The notes under the pieces: model-generated
Told to the model about the DNA's origin: nothing
Databases searched by the model: none
The model's input: the letters and a program-made list of their open reading frames with translations, nothing else
From: Mycolicibacterium iranicum
GTDB taxonomy: Bacteria > Actinomycetota > Actinomycetes > Mycobacteriales > Mycobacteriaceae
Assembly: GCF_001650495.1 (NCBI RefSeq)
Contig: NZ_LWCS01000002.1
Span: 186,001-250,000 of the forward strand
Reading direction: 5' to 3'
DNA length: 64,000 nucleotides
Shown: positions 26,177 through 34,141 of the stretch, piece after piece
Position numbering within the stretch: the first letter of the stretch is position 1
Layout of the letters: each line of letters starts with the position of its first letter
Position numbers and translations under genes: made by a program

Positions 26177-27634
26177 ATGACGACAACCTGGACCGAAGCC
26201 GACGTACCGCGCGGCGAGAGCGGCGACGCTCTGCACTACCGGGACGCCACCACCCTTGCTGCGCTCATTGCGGCAGGCGAGGTCTCCAGTCGCGAGGTGG
26301 TTCAGGCACACCTGGCACGTATCGCTGAAGTCAACCCTCAGGTCAACGCCATCGTCACGCTACGAGCCGACGAGGCGCTGCGTGCCGCCGACGTCGCCGA
26401 CACCGAGGTTGCGAGCGGCGCCGAACTTGGCCCGCTGCATGGTGTTCCGGTGACGGTCAAGGACGCCATCGATACCGCGGGCATCCCCACTCAGGGCGGC
26501 AGCAGGCTGTTCGCCGGCCGCGTACCGGAGGTCGACGCTACGTCGGTAATGCGTTTCAAACGCGCCGGGGGCATCGTCCTTGCCAAGACCAACCTCCCCG
26601 AATTCTCGGCGTGGACCGAAACCGACAATGTCGTGACCGGGCGCACCAACAACCCCTGGCGCCTGGACCGCACCCCCGGCGGATCCTCGGGCGGTGAATC
26701 AGCCGCGATCGCATCCGGGATGTCCCCCATCGGCATTGGAAGCGATGTTGCGATTTCGGTAAGGGGGCCTGCTGCCTTCACCGGGATCGCCGCATTGAAG
26801 GCCACCCACGGCCGCATTCCCTTCACCGGGCACCTCTCGCCGATGACATCCGCGTGGTGGCACATCGGGCCCATGGCCCGCACCATTCGCGACGTCGCGT
26901 TGGGGTACTCGTTGCTGAGCGGTCCCGACGGCCAGGATGGCTACGCCGTATTCGACAACCACGTCGAGGGTGCCACCGAACGCGCTGCCGGCCAATCGAT
27001 CCGCGTCGGTTGGGTCTCCGACGAAGCATTTGGTCCCGTCGACCCCGAGGTCACCACCGCTGTCGCAGACGCCGCGGCGCGTCTGGCGGACCTGGGTTGC
27101 CACGTCGAGAGAATCAACCCAGCCATTCTGCGGAATACCGATGCCTTGACCGCTCTCATGACGTTCCTCGTTTCGCAGTCAGGACCGCACATCAAATCCC
27201 TATCGGCCGGGCGCGAGGACGAATTGTCCCCCCTGGGGCAAGACATCATCGCCCGTCCCGCCCCCACTGCCGACGAGTTGAATGCCGCTCACAGAACCCG
27301 CGACGCGCTCCGCTCTGCCTTCGCTCAGCACTTCAGCAGGTGGGACGTACTGCTATGCCCCGTGACTCCGATGACTGCGACACCGCACGGCGCTCAGCAA
27401 CTGGTGGTGGATGGACAAACCGTGTCATCGCTTCACATCATGGAAATCACCTCGTTCTTCAATCTCACCGGTTTGCCCGCACTGTCGGTCCCCTACGGCT
27501 TCAGTTCCGAAGACCTGCCCATCGGCGTTCAACTTGTCTCCCGGTGGTTCGACGAGGCAACCATTCTCCGCCTCGGCGCACTGATCGAACGCAAAGGCGG
27601 GCTCGGCAACCGTCGTCCCCCCATCCCCGCTTGA
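26177..27634 (+). CDS. Amidase (amidase signature family)
   Basis: 485 residues. The Ser-cisSer-Lys triad is visible: K95 (VTVKDAID), cis-Ser in GGSSGGE (170/171) and nucleophile S194 in SDVAISVRGPAAFTG, where the usual D-T-G-G-S-I-R has become D-V-A-I-S-V-R. Such enzymes hydrolyse aryl or alkyl amides. ATG at 26177 has GAGG upstream. Probably controlled by the divergent TetR protein and followed by the epimerase-like gene. Confidence 0.93.
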   Translation: MTTTWTEADVPRGESGDALHYRDATTLAALIAAGEVSSREVVQAHLARIAEVNPQVNAIVTLRADEALRAADVADTEVASGAELGPLHGVPVTVKDAIDTAGIPTQGGSRLFAGRVPEVDATSVMRFKRAGGIVLAKTNLPEFSAWTETDNVVTGRTNNPWRLDRTPGGSSGGESAAIASGMSPIGIGSDVAISVRGPAAFTGIAALKATHGRIPFTGHLSPMTSAWWHIGPMARTIRDVALGYSLLSGPDGQDGYAVFDNHVEGATERAAGQSIRVGWVSDEAFGPVDPEVTTAVADAAARLADLGCHVERINPAILRNTDALTALMTFLVSQSGPHIKSLSAGREDELSPLGQDIIARPAPTADELNAAHRTRDALRSAFAQHFSRWDVLLCPVTPMTATPHGAQQLVVDGQTVSSLHIMEITSFFNLTGLPALSVPYGFSSEDLPIGVQLVSRWFDEATILRLGALIERKGGLGNRRPPIPA

Positions 27635-27762
27635 TTAGGGAATCGCATCGATAACTGTCATTCGCGATGCGCCTCCCAGCATCGGGATGTGGACCAAATA
27701 GCGAGCAGGTCAAGCAATGTGAGCGACACAAAAGACCTACCCCCTCTAACTGAAGGAATCCC

Positions 27763-28701
27763 ATGACTGAGCGACATCTCGTCGTCGGCGCCGGACCGGT
27801 GGGCCGGCACGTCGCCACTCTGCTCGCCGCACGCGGCGACTATGTGACGATCGGCAGCCGGTCCGGTCGCGGACCAGAAGTTGCCGGTGCCAACTACATT
27901 GCACTGGACGCCACCGACGCCGAGGCGCTAACCCGTGCCGCCGAGGGAACCGGTGCCATTTTTCACACCGCGAACCCGGGCCCATACCGGTTATGGGAGA
28001 AGCATTGGCCCCCAATGTCATATGCACTTTTGACCGCCACCGAACGCACCGGCGCCGTATATGCGATGGCAGGGAACCTCTACCCGCTGGGGCCCGTCAA
28101 CGGGCCGCTGACCGAGGATATGGGAGACGGGGCCACCGACCACAAGGGCCGACTTCGCGCCCATATCTGGGCTGACGCGCTCGATGCACACCGAGCCGGC
28201 AGGCTCCGCGCGTTCGAGGTTCGCGGATCGGACTACATCGGTGGCAACAGCATCGCCGGTCACATCGGCCAAGCCTTGCCCCGAGCGTTGAAGGGGAAGG
28301 CTGTCTGGATGGTGGGACGAGTCGACACTCCCCACACCTTCACCGACGTGCACGATGTCGCGCGGTTGCTCGTTGCCGTCTACGACGCGCCGGACGCCTA
28401 CGGCCGAACCTGGCACGTACCGAGTAACCCGGCGAAGACGCAGAAGGAGATGATCGATGACCTCCTCAGCCTCGCGGGCAGACCTCAGGTGCCCGTGCAC
28501 GGCCTGAGTCCCGTGGTCCTGCGCACGCTGGGTGTCTTCTCCCGTGAGATGAAAGAGATTTCGCAAATGAGCTACCAGATGATGGCCCCCTACATCCTGG
28601 ATTCCAGCGCGGCCGAGAAGCGCTTCGCCCTGGGACCGACGGCGTGGGAGGAGACGCTTTACCGCACGCTGCAAGCAGCCGGCTGGTCGCGGACCGGATA
28701 A
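27763..28701 (+). CDS. NAD(P)-binding epimerase/reductase (extended SDR-like)
   Basis: 312 residues. The Rossmann motif is V-V-G-A-G-P-V-G-R-H, followed by DATDAEALTRAAEGTGAIFHTAN and later AGNLYPLGPVNG and GSDYIGGN, as in NAD-dependent epimerase/dehydratase relatives. The classical YxxxK pair is not evident, so the reaction is uncertain. AAGGAA precedes the ATG. It is 128 nt behind the amidase with a weak hairpin (27644-27671) between. Confidence 0.85.
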   Translation: MTERHLVVGAGPVGRHVATLLAARGDYVTIGSRSGRGPEVAGANYIALDATDAEALTRAAEGTGAIFHTANPGPYRLWEKHWPPMSYALLTATERTGAVYAMAGNLYPLGPVNGPLTEDMGDGATDHKGRLRAHIWADALDAHRAGRLRAFEVRGSDYIGGNSIAGHIGQALPRALKGKAVWMVGRVDTPHTFTDVHDVARLLVAVYDAPDAYGRTWHVPSNPAKTQKEMIDDLLSLAGRPQVPVHGLSPVVLRTLGVFSREMKEISQMSYQMMAPYILDSSAAEKRFALGPTAWEETLYRTLQAAGWSRTG

Positions 28702-28735
28702 CTGATCCCCGCCGAGCCGCACCTCGTCGGTGGAA

Positions 28736-28925
28736 CCAGCCAGAGCCGTTGCCAGTCACTACTTTTCGAACAGTGGTACCGCATTTGGTGAACCACGCGT
28801 GCGCACGCGACCAGAACGCCACGGCGGATTCCCTGTATTCGTCAGCGAGCATCTCGCTGTAGGACAGTCGCGAGTGGCCATCGATGGCGGTGTGTAGAAG
28901 GTGGTAGCCAATCGCAGGATGGCGT
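28736..28925 (-). pseudogene. IS481-type transposase fragment
   Basis: The minus strand reads GYHLLHTAIDGHSRLSYSEML, then SAVAFWSRAHAWF and KVVTGNGSGW. This is the rve integrase core of IS481-family transposases (consensus H-T-A-V-D-D-H-S-R-L-A-Y-S-E and V-L-T-D-N-G). The second catalytic aspartate (TDNG) is now TGNG, and both ends of the gene are missing. No terminal inverted repeats were found. It is an old remnant marking a former insertion. Confidence 0.75.
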
Positions 28926-29002
28926 GAGGTGCTGCGCACCGAACGGCGGGCTTGGGAATGACGCCTACCTACCGAACGGCCCAGCATCCGCCACTACTTT
29001 CG

Positions 29003-29180
29003 CGACGTTGGCGCCGGCGCGCGTGGTCAACGTCCTGTCGGTGGCGAGCTTTTACCCCTTACCCTTCAATGCGTCCTACTGTGCGTCCCGGGCTGCCGAG
29101 TGGTCCTTGACCAATGATCTCCGCGTCGAGATGCGCGCAGCGGATACGTTGGTAGTCGACGTGCATTCAACCGCACTGGC
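29003..29180 (+). pseudogene. Short-chain dehydrogenase fragment
   Basis: Within a longer open frame (28924-29601) the stretch VVNVLSVASFYPLPFNASYC continues with ASRAAEWSLTNDLRVEM, which is the SDR serine strand and Y-x-x-x-K helix. The catalytic lysine is replaced (YCASR). The Rossmann half is missing upstream, and downstream the frame runs into unrelated hydrophobic sequence, so this is a gene fragment. Confidence 0.65.
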
Positions 29181-29863
29181 CGGTGTGGTAGCCGTCTTGG
29201 CGTCCCTACGGTTCGCGCTGTCCTGCGATGGCAGCAGTGTGACCGAGGTCGTCACGTTCGTCTTGGCGCTCTCGGCCACCGTGCTCGCCATTGTCGTGGT
29301 GACTCAGGCATATGCGTCTGGCCGGTTTGAGCTGGCCGACAGCCGCGACGGGCGCTACAAATTCCGCGCTCCCAGGCCCACCGATGGAGTCGTCGGGCGG
29401 CCGACTCTACCTTCCTGGCCATTCCGATGCGACTGTCGGGAGAGCCTCCTGCGCGCGATCGTGGAACGCGAAAAGTTGCCGAACGAGCCGTCTACCGTCC
29501 TATGTCCTCGAAGGACGTATCAAAGCGTGGTGACGGGGCGTTGTGTGGATGAAGACTGGCCTCGGCGCGGTGCGCCATGGTTGAGCCGCTTTCGAGCATG
29601 ACGCTCACGTTCGGATTACGCTCTATGTTGGCCACTTTGCGCGTGCCATCTCGCACACCCATGACGCCACAGCACAGAATCTCACTCTCACGTCACCTCT
29701 TGACTGAGGCGAATCGCTTCGGCCACGCGGTCTCGCGCCAGGCGCCCCGCGACGCGATGCGTGGCGTCATCCAGAGCGCGCGAGGCTCCGAGCGTCTGCA
29801 CGGCGCCGGCCTGCAGCCTTGTAGAGATGTTGTCAAAGACGGGCAGGGTCTAGCGTTTACGCA
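29181..29863. other. Decayed stretch without an intact gene
   Basis: 683 nt. A hydrophobic segment is encoded on the plus strand near 29185-29310 in continuation of the SDR fragment frame. On the minus strand, 29688-29851 encodes a protein-like fragment (VFDNISTRLQAGAVQTLG...EAIRLSQEVT) ending at a TGA. Neither could be assigned to a family. Confidence 0.35.
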
Positions 29864-30232
29864 ATGGGTTTGTTCAGCCATGAAGAGTTCCGGGAACCGG
29901 ACGAGGGCGTTGCTGTCGGCGCTGGTGGTGGGGCCGTTGAGAGGGCTCGCGGTGCTGAGGTTGATGAAGTCGGGTCCGATCATCCGGTGGTCGTCGGTCC
30001 CGGGTTACCGCCCGATGATGGCTCGTGCGGTCAGTTCGCCGTGCAGTTTCACGTGTCGACGTCAATGCTGGTCGGGTTGAAACGTATTGCTGATTTGCGC
30101 GGGGTCAGCGTGCCGGAGGTGTGCCGGCAGGTGATGGGGGTATTCGTTGCTCAACAGGAGGGCGAATTGGGTGCGTTGCTAGCGGCTGAGGCCGAGGTGG
30201 CGGACTACCGGCCGAGTTTGGGTGACGCATAG
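29864..30232 (+). CDS. Hypothetical protein with possible ribbon-helix-helix-like segment
   Basis: 122 residues. The first ~55 are low complexity (Gly, Val, Glu). Residues ~60-110 are better formed: FHVSTSMLVGLKRIADLRGV, SVPEVCRQVMGVF, a strand-helix-helix pattern reminiscent of small DNA-binding proteins, then acidic EGELGALLAAEAE. The family is not recognised and no clear ribosome site precedes the ATG. It sits in a decayed region, so it may be a late-arriving or degenerating gene. Confidence 0.45.
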   Translation: MGLFSHEEFREPDEGVAVGAGGGAVERARGAEVDEVGSDHPVVVGPGLPPDDGSCGQFAVQFHVSTSMLVGLKRIADLRGVSVPEVCRQVMGVFVAQQEGELGALLAAEAEVADYRPSLGDA

Positions 30233-30635
30233 GCCACCCTGCTGGGTCTCACTCGATGTCCAAATCCTAAGGTGTCACTTTCGTGACCACTCCGGAAATG
30301 ATGCGGATGCGCGTCATGCCGGTATGCGTTAGCAACCAGCGCGCTGGGCCCCTGTCGTCACTGTGACGCAGCAAGACGGCCAGCTCGGGTATGGGCGTGG
30401 GCTTTCGAAACATGTTCTCTCACCGTATCTTTCCACCGCTCCACGCCTATCCCTAGTTTTGGGATGCGCTACCAAGTACGAGGCCGCCCCTGCTCGCACC
30501 TAACACCCCGCGAACAGCCAGCCCCGGCCCTCGCAACCCACTAGGAACAAGACCTGGTGTACCTCGGTTGCATTCATAGCTGGCAGCAGTGGTGAGCCGA
30601 CAGTCGGATCGCGTGCTTTTTGATGGAGGATAAAA
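30233..30635. other. Intergenic region before the SnoaL-like gene
   Basis: 403 nt. It contains the candidate small minus-strand frame 30267-30413 and otherwise nothing I can support. The last part must contain the promoter of the SnoaL-like gene. Confidence 0.35.
30267..30413 (-). CDS. Candidate small protein (48 residues)
   Basis: ATG at 30413 follows GGTGAGAG and opens a 48-residue basic protein (MFRKPTPIPELAVLL...GVVTKVTP). The composition is coding-like, with a purine-rich site at suitable distance, but the family is unknown and it is too short to be sure of. Confidence 0.25.
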   Translation of the reverse strand: MFRKPTPIPELAVLLRHSDDRGPARWLLTHTGMTRIRIISGVVTKVTP

Positions 30636-31061
30636 GTGAGCCAATCGGATGAGTATCTCGTAGTGAGGAAGCTCTATGACGCATACGACCGCGGTGACGA
30701 AGAGGAGTTCTATCGCAATTTGTCACCCGACCTCATTTGGGTTGAGAGTGCCGGATTTCCGGCGCCGGGAGTGTCTCATAACAAGGCGGAGATCAAGGCG
30801 AATCTTTTTGATGTTCTTGAGCGAGATTGGGCGGTGTTCCGATACACACTTGACGTCTTGATCGACGGTGGCGAGTTCGTCGTTGGGTTTGGCACTTATC
30901 GGGGGACTCATCGCGTGACGCAGAAAAACTTTGAGGCGCGAGCCGCCCACGTCTGGCATGTCCGCGACAATCTCATCGACAGTTTCGAGCAGTTCGCTGA
31001 CACCGAGGTTATCCAGCGTGCAGCGGCTGAGGACCCCGATAAAGCGACAGTAAGTTCGTAA
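30636..31061 (+). CDS. SnoaL-like/NTF2-fold protein
   Basis: 141 residues. The N-terminal helix VVRKLYDAYDRGDEEEFYRNLSPD followed by LIWVESAGFPAPGV and the C-terminal beta-strands (VVGFGTYRGTH; HVWHVRDNLIDSFEQFADT) match the SnoaL-like NTF2 fold, which includes ketosteroid-isomerase-like enzymes. GTG at 30636 has GGAGGA upstream. The substrate is not predictable, and no partner gene is adjacent. Confidence 0.85.
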   Translation: MSQSDEYLVVRKLYDAYDRGDEEEFYRNLSPDLIWVESAGFPAPGVSHNKAEIKANLFDVLERDWAVFRYTLDVLIDGGEFVVGFGTYRGTHRVTQKNFEARAAHVWHVRDNLIDSFEQFADTEVIQRAAAEDPDKATVSS

Positions 31062-31084
31062 GCGATCATTAGGGCGGCCGGTAC

Positions 31085-31318
31085 CGTGAATGGTCGTGTC
31101 TGAGCGCCGATTCGTTTCCCGAGCCGCAGGTCTCTGGTGATGACGCTGGAAGCCGACTTTGTTCAGCACCCGCAGTGACCGTTCGTTCCACGCCCCAACC
31201 GTCGACCGGATGCGGTTGCGCCCGTGGCGAATGCCGCCTCCATCACTGCACGGGCAGCCTCGGTCGCGTGACCGCGACCATGGAATCGTGTCAACAACTC
31301 ACAGACGATCTCAGGTCA
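31085..31318 (-). pseudogene. GNAT acetyltransferase remnant, frameshifted
   Basis: One minus-strand frame reads FHGRGHATEAARAVMEAAF, the acetyl-CoA pyrophosphate loop (R/Q-G-x-G-x-A). After a frame change near 31215 the sequence continues RIRSTVGAWNERSLRVLNKV and GFQRHH, the conserved C-terminal GNAT block (N-x-x-S-x-x-v-L-x-k-x-G-F). The two blocks are correctly ordered but out of frame, so the gene is dead. Confidence 0.75.
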
Positions 31319-31439
31319 TCGAGGCTGCATCGGTGTACCTGGTGCGGCACGCTCAACCGCGGGTCGAGCAGGGTTGAGCGGCGCATGACATCTCACCAGC
31401 GCGCCCGGCAAACCGGGCCGTGCCAGCGCCTCTCAGGTG

Positions 31440-31600
31440 GTGTGGCAAGTCGATGATCGAACTGCTCGGCCCTCTGGACCTGCTTCCGCCCGATCGTCTC
31501 GCGCAGCGTGCTCTCGCCCGCACCCGAGGAGCCGAGGACCCGAGGACCCGAGACGCGGATGCGCCGAGTGTTGACATCAAGTATGAGAAGCCACAGTTGT
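31440..31600 (-). pseudogene. P-loop nucleotide-kinase-like N-terminal remnant
   Basis: The minus strand reads TRRIRVSGPRVLGSSGAGES then TLRETIGRK. This resembles the start of small adenylate-kinase/topology-modulation-like proteins (RIRVLGSSGAGKSTLA), with a 5-residue insertion made of repeated CTCGGGTC octamers and the Walker A lysine changed to glutamate. No downstream kinase domain is visible. Confidence 0.5.
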
Positions 31601-31859
31601 TGTGGCGTCTCAGGTTTCATGCCTGCGCCCACCTCCCCCACCTACACCGTCAGCAGCGTTCTCAGTCGATGTCCGCACCGCAAATTTTCACTTTCATGTC
31701 CACATCATCCACTGACGCGCAATCGGGTTCGCAGAACTCTAAGTGACTGCCCTGCAACACTTTTCGGGCGCTGGCCGCAGTCCTCGCAACGAACCCCGCT
31801 GACCGCTTCGCTCGGTGTCCGGACTTCGCTAGCGCATTGCCGAACAGGCAAAATCTAAT

Positions 31860-32144
31860 GTGCCTACCCAGGAGACCACTGCTCGTCCCGTTCCGGCAGC
31901 GTCCGCGCCATTACGTGCCCAACCGGAACCGGCCTCGTCGCCGCCTACCCAAGGTCCGCCCGTTCCATCGAGGAGGCAGTGGCTGCGTCCGGTCGCAGTC
32001 GTTGCCGGGGTGGTGACGGTTGTCCTCGCCGGTGTGGCTCTGGACTGGCATCCATGGAGTCAAGGACCGGGTACGACGCTCAGTACGCCGTCGGCCGCCC
32101 CGCCGTCCCCTACATCGACGTCGCTGGTCGTGCACCGCCACTAG
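31860..32144 (+). CDS. Small proline-rich single-pass membrane protein
   Basis: 94 residues from GTG 31860: a Pro/Ala/Gln-rich N-terminus (about 1-40), one hydrophobic segment (PVAVVAGVVTVVLAGVALDW, about residues 44-63) and a Pro/Ser/Thr tail. The layout suggests a membrane-anchored protein with a truncated outer part. I do not recognise the family, there is no strong ribosome site, and it lies among remnants, so it may itself be a fragment. Confidence 0.4.
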   Translation: MPTQETTARPVPAASAPLRAQPEPASSPPTQGPPVPSRRQWLRPVAVVAGVVTVVLAGVALDWHPWSQGPGTTLSTPSAAPPSPTSTSLVVHRH

Positions 32145-32230
32145 CGCTTCCCCTACCGCCACCGGTCTTTGCGGCCTCGCCCGGCGGGGCGGCGCCGCAG
32201 CCGACGGCTGTGCCTGTGCTGACCGGGAAG

Positions 32231-32551
32231 TCAGCTCTTCTCGGTGAACAACGGATCGTCCTTGTCACCTTCGAACAGGATCGCCCAGGCCACCGTCGAG
32301 CGTTTGCGCAGCTCTCGCAGAGGGCTGTATTCCTCGGATTCGTACCAGGTCCGTGCCGCGTCCAGGTCGGGGAACTCCAACAGGATCGGGTAGGTGAAGG
32401 CGTAGTCGCCCTCGACGGTATCGTGTTGGCCGCCCACGGCGAGGTAGCGGCCGCCGTGCTTCTTGACCAGTGGCAAGATCTGCTTGCGGTACTGGTCGAG
32501 GCCGTCGGGATCGGTCACTTTGAGGTTGTCGAACAGAACGTAGCCGGACAT
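32231..32551 (-). CDS. DUF1330 family protein
   Basis: 106 residues of a dimeric alpha/beta barrel: MSGYVLFDNLKVTDPDGLDQ, YRKQILPLVKKHGGRYLAVGG, then FPDLDAARTWYESEEYSPL and RKRSTVAWAILFEG. DUF1330 proteins are small, of unknown reaction and often found in degradation operons. ATG at 32551 has AAAGGAG upstream. Last gene of the GlxA-RidA-GlcG group. Confidence 0.88.
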   Translation of the reverse strand: MSGYVLFDNLKVTDPDGLDQYRKQILPLVKKHGGRYLAVGGQHDTVEGDYAFTYPILLEFPDLDAARTWYESEEYSPLRELRKRSTVAWAILFEGDKDDPLFTEKS

Positions 32552-32775
32552 CTGGCTCTCCTTTGATGTGTAGGGACGGGGCGCGGGAGAAGGCGGCTTG
32601 GCTGGCTTAGTGTGAGCTGTACACGTCTAATTCGGTTAACAGCCGCTGCCAAGCTGCCGTTGCGGTGATAGGTGATGAATCTCAGGTAGGCGAGCGTCGT
32701 GTCCATGGCGGCTCGGTCATGCCTGACGTTGACGATGATGCCGCCGGTGTCGGTGATGCCGATTGAGGCTCCGCG
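32552..32775. other. Spacer between DUF1330 gene and fdhA-like remnant
   Basis: 224 nt. The minus strand has coding-like sequence (GITDTGGIIVNVRHD) that I could not assign. It is probably residue of the lost dehydrogenase or of a recombination. Confidence 0.3.
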
Positions 32776-32936
32776 TTAGGCGATCGATCCATGCGGGACC
32801 GCTGCGTGCGGCAGCTTGCGCCCGACGCTCTCGCGAGGCACCCCCGGACCGTCCTTGATCTCGAAGGCGGGGTACGCGATGTTGCGACTTCTACCTTGCC
32901 GCCACCGACGTAGACGACGCCACGGTTGTCAGCCAT
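32776..32936 (-). pseudogene. Glutathione-independent formaldehyde dehydrogenase N-terminus, frameshifted and truncated
   Basis: The start MADNRGVVYVGGGKVEV is the usual beginning of glutathione-independent formaldehyde dehydrogenases. The frame then breaks near 32884-32890, and the next frame continues IAYPAFEIKDGPGVPRESVG and RKLPHAAV before a TAA at 32776-32778. Only ~50 of ~400 codons remain; the zinc-binding core is lost. Its ATG overlaps the GlcG stop, so it was once coupled into this operon. Confidence 0.8.
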
Positions 32937-33336
32937 GCGCGCTCACCCCTGCCACGCACACCTGGTGATCCTGATCCGGCGTTCCGCCGCTGACTCCTAC
33001 AGCACCGATAACGTCGTCGCCGTCGAGCACCGGTATGCCGCCGGCGAAGATGATCAGTCGTCCGTGGTTGGATGCCTCAATCCCGAACAACGGCTGCCCG
33101 GGCTGGCACATCGGGGCGAGATCTTGAGTGGCCATGTCGAACGCGCGAGCGGTGTAGGCCTTGTTCTGCGCGATGTCAATCGAACCCAGCCAGGCGCCGT
33201 CCATGCGCGCAAACGCCAAGAGGTTGTTGCCGTCGTCCACGACGGCGATGTTCATCGGCACATTGATCTCGGCGGCTTTGGCTTGTGCCGCAACGAGAAT
33301 TTCGTTGGCTTGCTTCAATTTGAGTGCAGAGGTCAC
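32929..33336 (-). CDS. GlcG/HbpS heme-binding-like protein
   Basis: 135 residues of the GlcG/HbpS family: EINVPMNIAVVDDGNNLLAF, ARMDGAWLGSIDIAQNKAYTA, then GGIPVLDGDDVIGAVGVSGGT. HbpS of Streptomyces is a heme-binding redox sensor partner; most GlcG proteins are uncharacterised and lie in catabolic operons. GTG at 33336 has AAGGAG upstream at slightly long spacing. The stop overlaps the start of the fdhA-like remnant. Confidence 0.9.
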   Translation of the reverse strand: MTSALKLKQANEILVAAQAKAAEINVPMNIAVVDDGNNLLAFARMDGAWLGSIDIAQNKAYTARAFDMATQDLAPMCQPGQPLFGIEASNHGRLIIFAGGIPVLDGDDVIGAVGVSGGTPDQDHQVCVAGVSAHG

Positions 33337-33390
33337 TGCGGGTTGTCTCCTTGCCTGGTGGGGGTGGGGGTGCCGCTGGTGGGAACGGAA

Positions 33391-33807
33391 CTAGGGCTGC
33401 GTCGGCAGGATCGCTGTGGCCGCCACTTCGACCAGCTGTTGAGGGAACGCCAGGGCCGTCACCCCGACCGTGGTGTTAGTAGGTCGGTGGTCATCGAAGT
33501 ACCACTTGAGCCCTGCGACGGCGGCGTCGAAGTTCGCCCGCAGGTCCACGATGTAGACGTTGACCTCGACGACGTCTGAACGGTGCGCACCGAAGTTCGA
33601 AAGAACCCGGTCGAGGTTCCCCAACGTGGCCTCCAGCTGCGCAGGGAAGTTTCCGGCGTGCAGGACATTGCCGTCCAGGTCATGGGATAGCTGGCCGGAC
33701 ACCTTTACTAGGTCGCCGGTGCGCAAGCCCTGCGAATAACCGACGGCGTGCTCCCACGGGACGTCGAAACCGAAAACCTCGAAACGACGCTCGCCCGTAC
33801 TAGTCAT
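33391..33807 (-). CDS. RidA/YjgF family protein
   Basis: 138 residues: HAVGYSQGLRTGDLVKVSGQLSHD, LEATLGNLDRVLSNFGAHRSDVVEVNVYIVDL, then NTTVGVTALAFPQQLVEVAATAI. The family includes enamine/imine deaminases, and the final strand carries the conserved E, but the usual R-x-x-V core is altered, so deaminase activity is not certain. ATG at 33807 has AGGAGG upstream and overlaps the preceding stop (ATGA). Confidence 0.9.
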   Translation of the reverse strand: MTSTGERRFEVFGFDVPWEHAVGYSQGLRTGDLVKVSGQLSHDLDGNVLHAGNFPAQLEATLGNLDRVLSNFGAHRSDVVEVNVYIVDLRANFDAAVAGLKWYFDDHRPTNTTVGVTALAFPQQLVEVAATAILPTQP

Positions 33808-33998
33808 GCAACATCCTCCTTTGCGCTGTAGTCGGTGGCCTGGCCGTGCTCGTCTACCCGGGCCGAGGCAACGAGCCCGGCGCTGTCGTGGAAAAACTGA
33901 CCGGCCATACGGATCGTGTTGCCGTGTTTGACGGCCTGGACGTAGCCGAACGCCTGCTCCCACAGGACGCCCCGGCTCTCCACTTCATTCGTTGCCAT
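33804..33998 (-). CDS. Truncated RidA-like protein
   Basis: 64 residues: MATNEVESRGVLWEQAFGYV, QAVKHGNTIRMAGQFFHD, ending shortly after DYSAKEDVA. This is only the first half of a RidA domain; the usual C-terminal trimer and active-site strands are absent. A good AGGGAG site precedes ATG 33998 and the stop overlaps the next ATG, so it is still translated and coupled. It is probably left by a deletion between tandem ridA copies. Confidence 0.6.
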   Translation of the reverse strand: MATNEVESRGVLWEQAFGYVQAVKHGNTIRMAGQFFHDSAGLVASARVDEHGQATDYSAKEDVA

Positions 33999-34077
33999 GA
34001 TGTGCTCCCTTGTCGCGATGAGGTGTGCTCTCACGCTAAGAGCCAGGGCGCTCGGGCGGCCAGATCGGGCGGTGCCG

Positions 34078-34099
34078 TTCTTGGCAAGAATCGTGCCAA
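34078..34099. promoter_or_regulatory. Overlapping dyads between GlxA-type regulator and RidA genes
   Basis: TTCTTG-G-CAAGAA is an exact 13-nt palindrome (34078-34090). A second dyad TTGGCA (34081-34086)/TGCCAA (34094-34099) overlaps it. The site lies about 80 nt upstream of the truncated RidA start, a likely operator for the GlxA-type regulator. Confidence 0.5.
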
Positions 34100-34141
34100 C
34101 GGTGGTCGGCGCGGTCTGAATGGGCCTACCGTGTGCGTCGC

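Larger units (their letters stand above)
31062..31859. other. Decayed stretch with two gene remnants
   Basis: 798 nt without an intact gene. It contains the GNAT remnant (31085-31318) and the P-loop kinase remnant (31440-31600) on the minus strand. Nothing further could be recognised up to 31859. Confidence 0.45.
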
